A DNA stretch of 64,000 bases. Origin: Caulobacter sp. (lineage in GTDB: Bacteria > Pseudomonadota > Alphaproteobacteria > Caulobacterales > Caulobacteraceae). Under the pieces are notes generated by a model. That model did no database searches and was not told the origin of the DNA. It was given only the letters and a program-made list of their open reading frames with translations. The stretch's first letter is position 1. The number at the start of each line of letters is the position of its first letter. Made by a program: the position numbers and the translations under genes. The stretch spans positions 682,001 through 746,000 of the forward strand of contig WGLL01000005.1 in the NCBI GenBank assembly GCA_016125585.1, read 5' to 3'. This document shows positions 18,250 to 25,216 of this stretch, piece after piece.

Positions 18250-19256
18250 ACTGGAGCTCCGGGCGCGGCGGGCACGACTTCAAGAAAGGCGGGCGACCCG
18301 TCCGGGGCGCCCAGGTCCGTCAGATCGACTTGGTAGGTGGCGTTGCGGATCAGCTGCGGCGCGAAGCGCGACGGAAGCGTCGACAGCGCGTCGGCGACCA
18401 GCCGGGGACAGCCGTCGACGACCGGGACGAGCACGGGAGGCGTTCTGAGCCGTCTGCGCCGAGGATAGAGGGCTGCGTCCTCGCCGCGGTACCCGACCCT
18501 GTCGAGAAGCGCCGCGAAGTCCAGGACCGCGGATCCGGGAAGTCGCGCGCGGACCGCCGCGACGGCCTGCTCAAGGGTCTGACCGCCGCTTCCTCCATCC
18601 GCAAGCTGCAGGGAGACCACGAACAGTCGGCAATCGGGACTGGGGTCGAGCTGGCCCAATCCGTTGATCGTATGGACCCGCTCGGCGCTCGAGGTCGTCT
18701 TGACCTCGAACTCCGTCGCGCCGACCCGAAAATCGTGCGCCTCGCGCAGCGGGCCTGTCCACGACGAAAGAGGCGCGGGCGGCGCCCCCTGCAGCAGGCG
18801 GTGGAGGAACCACAGCTCGCCGAAGAGCCCGGCCTGCTGCTCTTCGGAGAGGAGCTGGGGGCGGCGGAGGAGGGCGTCCCAGCGTGCGACCGCTTCGGCG
18901 AGGGCCGCGGCGGGCGCATGTCCCGCGATCACGTCCGCCGCGACCTCCGAAACGAGGCGGAAGAAGTTGGGGTAGAGTGCGCGGCTCTCGGTCGAGACCT
19001 CCATGTGACGAAGGCCGCCGACGGAGATGTCGGCGGTGCGGATTTCCTGCATGGGGGGAGCGACCGCGGCGGGCGCATCCGCGCCCAATCGAATGCGCAA
19101 CCCCAGCCTGGAAGCCCCGGCGTCGATGAAGACATGGACGGCGGGCTCGCTGCGAACCACGAAGGTGCGCGGGACGCCGTCCACGATGTAGTCGCGGTCG
19201 AACGCATCCCAGTCAGGGAGCAGGCTGGCGTCGATCGGCATTGCGGACGAGCTCAT
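18246..19256 (-). CDS. PD-(D/E)XK motif protein (DUF4420)
   Basis: A 336-residue protein. The nuclease core is visible: AHDFRVGATEFEVKTTSS, where Glu-x-Lys near residue 180 is the D/E-x-K half of the active site. LFGELWFLHRLL, about 40 residues earlier, supplies the helix with the leading Glu. This matches DUF4420 proteins that accompany Z1 and GHKL ATPases. It overlaps both neighbours by four bases (ATGA), giving a coupled GHKL ATPase / nuclease / Z1 trio. It is probably a DNA-cleaving subunit additional to the NgoMIV-like enzyme. Confidence 0.87.
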   Translation of the reverse strand: MSSSAMPIDASLLPDWDAFDRDYIVDGVPRTFVVRSEPAVHVFIDAGASRLGLRIRLGADAPAAVAPPMQEIRTADISVGGLRHMEVSTESRALYPNFFRLVSEVAADVIAGHAPAAALAEAVARWDALLRRPQLLSEEQQAGLFGELWFLHRLLQGAPPAPLSSWTGPLREAHDFRVGATEFEVKTTSSAERVHTINGLGQLDPSPDCRLFVVSLQLADGGSGGQTLEQAVAAVRARLPGSAVLDFAALLDRVGYRGEDAALYPRRRRLRTPPVLVPVVDGCPRLVADALSTLPSRFAPQLIRNATYQVDLTDLGAPDGSPAFLEVVPAAPGAPV

Positions 19257-20743
19257 TTCTTCAAGGAGTCCAGCAGGAGGGCGTTGCAGATTTCCAGCTG
19301 CTCGCGCCGTTTGGCGGAAAACCGCAATCGTTCGAAGTCCGCCCTGAACAGCAGAAAGAGCAGCATCTTGATCAACGGCGCATCCGCGCCAGAGGCCGGG
19401 GCCTCTCCAAGGATCGTTCGTCGATGATCCCGGTTCAAGATCACCCGCGTCTCGGTGAGGTCGAGGTCGAACACCTGATCCGCCGGGAGCGGCCCCCAGA
19501 CGAAGTCGAGCTCCTCATGAGGCCCGTCCTTGGCGAGCCGCTTCACCGCCGCCTTCCTGACGCCGCTCGGCAGACCGGCGCCGGGCGTCAACGGCGGACT
19601 GGACGGGCCCCGTTGCGCGCGACGGGCCGCGAGGTGGGCGGCCCGGGCCGCGTCGAGGTAGTCCCCGAACGACAGTCCCTCGCTGGTCGCCTGCAGGAAG
19701 GCCTGAGCTTGGCCGGCGGTGACCTGCAGGCCCGATTTCTGAACGTTCACGGCGATACGGTCGGTCGGGAGCTCTACCGCCACCCGGGCCTCGGTGAGGT
19801 CGGAATCCTGGTCGTTGCGAACAACGCCGTTCCAACCTCCGGCCTGGATCAGGCGATTGTTCCTGTAGAAGTAGAAGCCCTGAAAAGGGCCGCCCGCCCG
19901 GCTGCCGAGCAGGAACCCGTCCGCCTGGAGGCCCGAGGGCCAGACGTGAGCTTCAAGGTCGATCATGCCGACACCCGGAAGGTCGGCCGAGAAGGTCTTC
20001 GGATAGCCCTTCAGGCCGGAACAGGGATAGCCGAACGGATTTCTGGCGCGAACCGTTCGAGGCAGCGCCAACGCTCGCTTCTCGTGACGTACGATAACCG
20101 AGATCGTCAGCGCCTCCGCTTCGAGAAAGCGGTGGAACACCAGGCCGAGGTGGGTCTCGAGCCGCGCGAGCGTCGTGCTGAGAAATGTGTCCAGGTCATC
20201 GTCGCCGCCGCCGACGCCCAGTCGGGTCAGGCGATCCCAAACGACCAGCGTCCCGGTAGCCGGCGCCTTTCCGCGCAGGCAGTTTTCCGTGAATGCGACC
20301 GCCGCTCCCCTCGGATCGAGGATCTCGCAGGTCCAGCCCTTGTCGATCTCTTCAACCGACCAGCGAGCGGCCACGGTCTCGCCGCCGCGCCGGCTGACCA
20401 CGGTCAGGGTCTCGCACTGACTGAAGGAGGCTGACTTCAGGCCCAGGCCGAAGGTCCCGAGATCGTCCGCCTCGTGGTCGATGCGTCCGGCGAACTGCAT
20501 GCCCAGCTTCAGGCCGTCGGCATTCATGCCGCCGCCGTCATCGGCGATCAGGACCGAGGTGATCTGGGTGTCGTTGCGCAAGAAGGTGATTTCGACCCGC
20601 CGCGCGTTCGCGTCGATCGAGTTGTCGATCAGATCGGCCAACGCCTCGGGAAGATCGTAACCGATCCGGGAGAGCGCCCGAATTGTCCCGCCGCCCTCCG
20701 GCGCGAGTTTGACGCGGTCGACAGCCGCCAAATCCACCAGCAT
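19253..20743 (-). CDS. GHKL ATPase (MORC/Hsp90-like) of the restriction locus
   Basis: A 496-residue protein starting at ATG 20743. The Bergerat ATP-binding fold is clear: N-box EALADLIDNSIDAN (residues 33-46), DDGGGM (68-73), and GTFGLGLKSASFS. A second, S5-like domain follows. These are features of MORC-type ATPases linked to Z1 and PD-(D/E)XK genes. ATP-driven dimerisation on DNA would fit, as for MutL and MORC. It is the first gene of a seven-gene leftward operon and is divergent from the winged-helix gene at 20849, with 105 bases for a shared control region. Confidence 0.9.
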   Translation of the reverse strand: MLVDLAAVDRVKLAPEGGGTIRALSRIGYDLPEALADLIDNSIDANARRVEITFLRNDTQITSVLIADDGGGMNADGLKLGMQFAGRIDHEADDLGTFGLGLKSASFSQCETLTVVSRRGGETVAARWSVEEIDKGWTCEILDPRGAAVAFTENCLRGKAPATGTLVVWDRLTRLGVGGGDDDLDTFLSTTLARLETHLGLVFHRFLEAEALTISVIVRHEKRALALPRTVRARNPFGYPCSGLKGYPKTFSADLPGVGMIDLEAHVWPSGLQADGFLLGSRAGGPFQGFYFYRNNRLIQAGGWNGVVRNDQDSDLTEARVAVELPTDRIAVNVQKSGLQVTAGQAQAFLQATSEGLSFGDYLDAARAAHLAARRAQRGPSSPPLTPGAGLPSGVRKAAVKRLAKDGPHEELDFVWGPLPADQVFDLDLTETRVILNRDHRRTILGEAPASGADAPLIKMLLFLLFRADFERLRFSAKRREQLEICNALLLDSLKK

Positions 20744-20848
20744 GGGTTTCCTGACTCTTCTTGTTGTCCAAGCGCTACAGTTGCCGCCGCTCTTGCGCAA
20801 CCGGAGGCTCTGTCTGGCGCTCCCGCAACGCGTCGGTTATCCCGGACC
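20744..20848. promoter_or_regulatory. Divergent promoter region of the restriction locus
   Basis: These 105 bases separate the leftward GHKL-nuclease-Z1 operon from the rightward winged-helix / methyltransferase genes and must hold promoters for both. I see no clean palindrome. The 20849 product is a winged-helix protein and so a candidate regulator of this region. Confidence 0.5.
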
Positions 20849-21565
20849 ATGGCCCGTCGTTCCCAGACCTCCGATCCAGAAGCCCTGCGCGCCAAGCTCG
20901 TCGAGCTTCTGCAGGATCTTCCCGACCGGTTGAGGCACGGCAACGTCGGAGAGCAGGTGGCCGAGCTCGTGAACGTGCACCACCATCTGCGCGACCTCGG
21001 CGCCTCCATCGGAGCGACCTTGGCACCGGAGGACGCCGGATCGGGGCGTGCAAGGCTGATCGCCTATCTCAGGGCCCAGGTCGGGCGCATCGTCCACACG
21101 GACGAACTGATGATCGTGGCGGGGTTCGGCGACTATCCTCGACGGATACGAGAGCTTCGGACCCAGCACGGGTGGCCGATCATTTCCGGCCTGGCCGTAC
21201 GGGATATGCGACGTATGGCGACCGCCTCGCCGAAGGGCGGATCCCGCGCGCCCAAACCGAGTTCTATGGCCCCCGAGGAATATCTCCTGATCGAAGATCG
21301 TCAGGACCGTGACGCGGTCCGCCGCTGGGGTCTCGCGGGAAGTATGCGTGACGCGGGCGAACCGGTCAGAGATATCGTCGCCCGTTACTTCGACGCGTCG
21401 CCCGATGCCCGCGTCACGGCGGAAGAGCTTCGCTATGTCGCGGGGAACAGCAGTGCTTGGACGGACGCTGTGACCGAATTAGTCGCAGGCGGTCGTCAAA
21501 TCGACGGTGCGGACCTGACGGGTCGGCTCGCGCCCGTCGGAATCTTCATCGGCAGGACAACATAG
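20849..21565 (+). CDS. Winged-helix protein, HNH-less paralogue of the 22704 gene
   Basis: A 238-residue protein starting at ATG 20849. It contains two winged-helix-like units: ELMIVAGFGDYPRRIRELRT followed by HGWPI (residues ~88-112), and a degenerate one around EELRYVAGNSSAWTDAVTEL. Both align with the 22704 protein, including the N-terminal helical region and EYLLIEDRQDRDAVRRW against HYLLVSTEQDRDSAHRW, but this copy ends where the other continues into HNH. It may be a DNA-binding regulator, or an assembly partner of the HNH protein. It lies 84 bases before the methyltransferase start. Confidence 0.75.
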   Translation: MARRSQTSDPEALRAKLVELLQDLPDRLRHGNVGEQVAELVNVHHHLRDLGASIGATLAPEDAGSGRARLIAYLRAQVGRIVHTDELMIVAGFGDYPRRIRELRTQHGWPIISGLAVRDMRRMATASPKGGSRAPKPSSMAPEEYLLIEDRQDRDAVRRWGLAGSMRDAGEPVRDIVARYFDASPDARVTAEELRYVAGNSSAWTDAVTELVAGGRQIDGADLTGRLAPVGIFIGRTT

Positions 21566-21649
21566 GCGCGGTTTCGCCGTTTGCGGCCTCGGGTCCGAAC
21601 CTTCGGTTGGACTCGTGCGTCGAATCGATTTTCGAGGCAGAATTACACC

Positions 21650-22699
21650 ATGGCCTATCGTCTCATTGACCTATTCTCCGGCGCCGGCGGCATGTCGCTC
21701 GGGTTCCGTGAGGAAGGCATCGATCCCGTTCTCGCGCTCGACAACGACGCTGCCGCCGTGGCGACGCACAAGGCCAATTTCGATGGCGAGGCCTACTGCG
21801 CCAACATCGAGGAGTGGCTGGAAACCGCCGACGTCCCGCAAGCCGACGTCGTCATCGGGGGGCCGCCCTGTCAGGGCTTCAGCCTCCTGAACAAGAAGCG
21901 CGACGGAGACAGCCGCCGGGCTCTTTGGGAACCCTACCTGGAGATCGCCAACCGATCCGGCGCGCGCGTCTTCATCATGGAGAACGTGGCCGAACTGTTT
22001 CGCTCTCCCGAACTCGACGACATACGGGCAAAGGCGGAGGAGTTCGGCTTCGCCACCAAAGCCGCCATCGTCAACGCGGCCGACTACGGTGCGCCCCAGA
22101 CCCGGCGGCGCACGATCGTCGTCGGCTGGCGCCGGATCGCCGAACCTGATTTCCCTCCGCGGCCGACGCACGCGGATCCCGGCAAGAAACTGAATCTGCC
22201 GCCTTGGCGAACCGTCCGTCAGGCCATCGGAGATCTCCCGGCGCCGGTCGGCACGGAGATGGGAACCAAGGCGCCGCTGGATCTGCATTTCGGACGAACG
22301 CCGACCGACCGCAGCATCGCCCGATACAAGTCTGTGCCGCTGGGCGGAAACCGCTTCGATCTGCAGCGCAATGCACCCGAGCTGACGCCCGATTGCTGGA
22401 TCCGAAAGACCTCCGGCGGCACCGACCTGTTCGGCCGGCTTTGGTGGGATCGGCCGTCGGTGACGATCCGAACGGAGTTCTTCAAACCGGAAAAAGGACG
22501 TTACCTTCACCCGGACCAGCACAGACCGATCACTCACCGGGAGGCGGCGCGGATCATGGGCTTCCCTGACGACTTCCGTTTCGTCGGCACAAAAACCCAG
22601 ATCGCCAAGCAGATCGGCAATGCCGTGCCGCCCGCTCTGGCGGCTGCGCTGGGTCGGATGGTTATGCGCATGCTGGATCCGCTGGCGATGAGCGCCTGA
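21650..22699 (+). CDS. DNA (cytosine-5) methyltransferase
   Basis: A 349-residue protein starting at ATG 21650. All main C5-methyltransferase motifs are present: LIDLFSGAGGMSLGF (I), GGPPCQGFSLLNK (IV) with catalytic Cys74, FIMENVAELF (VI), QTRRRTIVVGWR (VIII), and QIGNAVPPALA (X). It is the likely cognate protector for the NgoMIV-like endonuclease, since M.NgoMIV is also a C5 enzyme. The two genes lie on opposite strands, 8 kb apart, with the GHKL/Z1 set between them. A Vsr gene downstream agrees with C5 methylation. Target sequence is not readable from the protein by eye. Confidence 0.92.
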   Translation: MAYRLIDLFSGAGGMSLGFREEGIDPVLALDNDAAAVATHKANFDGEAYCANIEEWLETADVPQADVVIGGPPCQGFSLLNKKRDGDSRRALWEPYLEIANRSGARVFIMENVAELFRSPELDDIRAKAEEFGFATKAAIVNAADYGAPQTRRRTIVVGWRRIAEPDFPPRPTHADPGKKLNLPPWRTVRQAIGDLPAPVGTEMGTKAPLDLHFGRTPTDRSIARYKSVPLGGNRFDLQRNAPELTPDCWIRKTSGGTDLFGRLWWDRPSVTIRTEFFKPEKGRYLHPDQHRPITHREAARIMGFPDDFRFVGTKTQIAKQIGNAVPPALAAALGRMVMRMLDPLAMSA

Positions 22700-22703
22700 C
22701 ATC

Positions 22704-23687
22704 TTGACCGACGCACGGTTCCCCGGTTCGTCGGATCGCTCCGCCGAGGTCGCCAGGCTCAAGGCGATGCTCGACGCCTTCGCCGAGCGGCTGGCCGACG
22801 CCGACCTTCGCGATCAGGTGCGCAGCCTTGTCCCGGTCTTTCATGAGCTTCGGCAACTCGGCTGCAGCCTGTTGCCCGAGGATCCCGGTTCGGCGCGCGG
22901 GCGGATCATCGCCTATCTGCTCCGCTACCCGATGACCCTGATCGACGGGGACGAACTGCTGGTGATTTCCGGCATCGGCGAGTGGGCGCGCCGCGTCCGC
23001 GAGCTCAGAGTGCAGTTCGGCTGGTGGATCTACACCGGCGTGACTTTGCGCGAACTCGCCGAAGACAATCCGGACGCCGCCGTCGAGTTGAGCGACCGGC
23101 TTGGTGTGCCGATCGACCAGATCCGCCCGGACCATTATCTGCTGGTCAGCACTGAGCAGGATCGGGATTCAGCTCACCGCTGGAACGTGCTGAACGGAAT
23201 CCGCAAACAGCGCATGGGCGTGAAGGCCAAGGTGCTGGCCTATCTGCGCGCCAATGTCGGAAAGCCCGTGACCCTGGAAGAGCTTCGCTATCTCGCGGGC
23301 GACAAGAGCGAGTGGGCGAGACGGGTTCGCGAACTCCGGACCGAGGAGGGGTGGCCGATCTTCACCCGGATGCAGGGACGCCCGGACCTCCCCGTCGGCA
23401 GCTATGTGCTGGACGAGGACAAACAGGCGCCCGAGCATGATCGGCAGATTCCGGACGACGTCCGCATCGAGGTTCTCGAGCGCGACGGCTTCGCCTGTCG
23501 TCAGTGCGGCTGGACGCGCGATCAGCTTCGACCTGAGGATCCCCGCAAGTTCCTCGAGCTGCACCACATCGAGCACCATCGGGACGGAGGCCCCAATACA
23601 ACGGAGAACCTCGTGACCCTGTGCAACGTTCACCACGACCAAGTGCATGCCGGAAGACTGATCGCGCCTGTGCCGCCGGCCGCCTGA
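22704..23687 (+). CDS. Winged-helix protein with C-terminal HNH endonuclease domain
   Basis: A 327-residue protein starting at TTG 22704, four bases after the methyltransferase stop; the start is supported by alignment of its N-terminus with the 20849 paralogue. Two winged-helix repeats are clear: IGEWARRVRELRVQFGWWIY and KSEWARRVRELRTEEGWPIF. The HNH domain (~residues 258-320) has FACRQCGW, LELHHIEHHRDGG and TLCNVHH, giving a zinc-bound beta-beta-alpha-metal site. It is probably a modification-dependent or accessory nuclease of the locus. The stop lies in a perfect GC-rich hairpin. Confidence 0.83.
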   Translation: MTDARFPGSSDRSAEVARLKAMLDAFAERLADADLRDQVRSLVPVFHELRQLGCSLLPEDPGSARGRIIAYLLRYPMTLIDGDELLVISGIGEWARRVRELRVQFGWWIYTGVTLRELAEDNPDAAVELSDRLGVPIDQIRPDHYLLVSTEQDRDSAHRWNVLNGIRKQRMGVKAKVLAYLRANVGKPVTLEELRYLAGDKSEWARRVRELRTEEGWPIFTRMQGRPDLPVGSYVLDEDKQAPEHDRQIPDDVRIEVLERDGFACRQCGWTRDQLRPEDPRKFLELHHIEHHRDGGPNTTENLVTLCNVHHDQVHAGRLIAPVPPAA

Positions 23688-23700
23688 AGCGGCGGCCGGC
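23675..23700 (+). terminator. GC-rich hairpin at the end of the HNH gene
   Basis: A perfect 10-base stem, GCCGGCCGCC at 23675-23684 with GGCGGCCGGC at 23691-23700, around a six-base loop that contains the stop codon. There is no long T run, so Rho-independent termination is uncertain. It may instead protect the message. The arms contain GCCGGC, the NgoMIV target. Confidence 0.45.
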
Positions 23701-23727
23701 CTTACGGGAGGCCGCATAGGCGCTCTG

Positions 23728-24129
23728 ATGGACAAGATTGATCCGGCTCGCCGCAGCGCCAACATGGCCAAGGTCCGCGGCAAGAATACCGGGCCGGAGC
23801 TGAAGGTGCGCCGCGTCGCCCACGGCATGGGCCTGAGGTTCCGCCTGCATCGCAAGGACCTGCCGGGGCGACCGGACCTTGTCTTTCCGCGGCATCGATT
23901 GGTGGTCTTTGTGCACGGCTGCTTCTGGCATCGGCATGAGGGCTGCCGACGCGCCACCATGCCCGCCACGAGAACCGACTTCTGGCAGGCGAAGTTCGAC
24001 GCGACCGTTTCGCGGGATGCCCGTCAGATCGCGGCGCTCGAGGCGTCGGGATGGCGGGTGCTCACCCTCTGGGAATGCGACCTGAAAGACGATGAGATCG
24101 CCGCGAGGCTTCGAGAAGTCACCGCCTGA
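23728..24129 (+). CDS. vsr: Very short patch repair endonuclease (Vsr)
   Basis: A 133-residue protein starting at ATG 23728. It contains ANMAKVRGKNTGPELKVRR, catalytic Asp50 in GRPDLVF, the HGCFWHRHEGC segment (residues 63-73) that holds the conserved histidines and zinc ligands, and the C-terminal VLTLWECDLK. Vsr nicks DNA at T:G mismatches made by deamination of 5-methylcytosine and directs repair. It therefore fits the C5 methyltransferase of this locus. It is the last rightward gene of the restriction locus and converges on an HNH gene. Confidence 0.92.
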   Translation: MDKIDPARRSANMAKVRGKNTGPELKVRRVAHGMGLRFRLHRKDLPGRPDLVFPRHRLVVFVHGCFWHRHEGCRRATMPATRTDFWQAKFDATVSRDARQIAALEASGWRVLTLWECDLKDDEIAARLREVTA

Positions 24130-24164
24130 ACCGGGCGACCGTCCCTATAGGTCTGCCGGGCCCG

Positions 24165-24929
24165 TCAGGTCGTCGGATAGGCCCGGTGGTAGAGCGGGGA
24201 GACGAGCTCCGATCCGTCGGATTTGGCGCTGTTGCAGCCCTGGCAGAGCAGTTGCATGTTGGAGATGTCGTTAGCGCCCCCCTTCGCCAGCGGCACAATG
24301 TGATCAAAGCGTTCCCGCTCGACGGGCGAGACGATGCGATCGACGGCCTTTCTGCAGGATCGGCATTCGCCTTGATCGCGGTGGTAGATCGCGTCCTTCA
24401 CATATTGCGGCACGGTCACGCGTCGAAGACGGCCCCGCGAGAACACTTCGTCATCATCATGGCCCTCGGCCCAATCAACGATGAACCCTGCGGTCAGGTC
24501 GTTGAACCGTTGGAGGAAGGCCAGGTCGCGAAAGAGAATATGGAAGATCTCGTCGATCAGGTTCCGGAAGGCGTCGTCATAACCCGGGTCGTCTCGAGCC
24601 CGACCGAGACCTTCGATATCGTCCTTCTCGACACCCGCAATGAGATGCTCGAGCCGGCTGTGGAGGATGAAATCGTAGATAGCGTAGGCGCCGTTCTCGG
24701 CGGGACTCTCGAAGAAAAGTTCGGTGAGCACATCCTCGATGAAGGCGTGAAGATTCGAGAAGCGCGGAAACGGCCTGCACAGGTTTTCGGTCGCCGCGTC
24801 CCCCAGGAGGTCGTTGATCCGGCGCAGGAACGCGTCCGAGTGGCCGACCACATTGTAGACCACGTGCGCGAAGTAATACGGCGAGAAGCCGTTGGCCGCG
24901 TAGTAGTGGCTCTCAAGTTTCCCGCGCAT
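24165..24929 (-). CDS. HNH endonuclease family protein, 254 aa
   Basis: ATG 24929 (MRGKLESHYYAANGFSPYYF) is the likely start; longer upstream openings look non-coding. The first ~180 residues are helical and unrecognised. The C-terminal HNH domain has GECRSCRK, FDHIVPLAKGG and LLCQGCNSAKSD, i.e. two CxxC pairs with the catalytic His and Asn. It converges on vsr with 35 bases between stops. It could be a further nuclease of the restriction locus or an independent defence gene; position alone does not decide. Confidence 0.8.
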   Translation of the reverse strand: MRGKLESHYYAANGFSPYYFAHVVYNVVGHSDAFLRRINDLLGDAATENLCRPFPRFSNLHAFIEDVLTELFFESPAENGAYAIYDFILHSRLEHLIAGVEKDDIEGLGRARDDPGYDDAFRNLIDEIFHILFRDLAFLQRFNDLTAGFIVDWAEGHDDDEVFSRGRLRRVTVPQYVKDAIYHRDQGECRSCRKAVDRIVSPVERERFDHIVPLAKGGANDISNMQLLCQGCNSAKSDGSELVSPLYHRAYPTT

Positions 24930-25216
24930 GTGCAGACCATATCCGCACGCCGCCCCAGTGTCTCGAGCGGTAAGGGCTAAGGGCTCCGCCCTCGCGCAGG
25001 CCAGGGTAAAGCGGCTTCGCCGCCGGACCGGCCGGTCTCCCCGACCTTCCGCGCCGGCGAGGAGGATCAGCATCGTCATGGCCGTCAGGCTTGTGCAGGC
25101 CGGGCGATCCCCCTCCGGCCGGTCCGCCCTGGCCTTTGCTACCCCGGTCTCGCCGACGGGCAGGGTTTCAGGCGCGCGCCTCGCGTGCCTGCAACCCATG
25201 CCCAAAGGAGGCAGAC
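24930..25216. other. Gap before parB
   Basis: 287 GC-rich bases without a convincing gene. It holds divergent promoters for the HNH gene and parB. The only clear signal is a strong ribosome-binding site, AAAGGAGG at 25204-25211, before the parB start. Several short GC palindromes occur but none stands out. Confidence 0.4.

Noticed and set aside
16501-18336. 611-codon open frame antisense to the Z1 gene
   Set aside because: The Z1 protein has clear motifs along the other strand; this frame has no recognisable domain and a shadow-like composition.
12573-24129. Classification of the locus as DISARM or BREX
   Set aside because: No DUF1998, phospholipase D, PglZ, BrxL or BrxC-type proteins are present; the GHKL/Z1/DUF4420 set fits a different family of systems.
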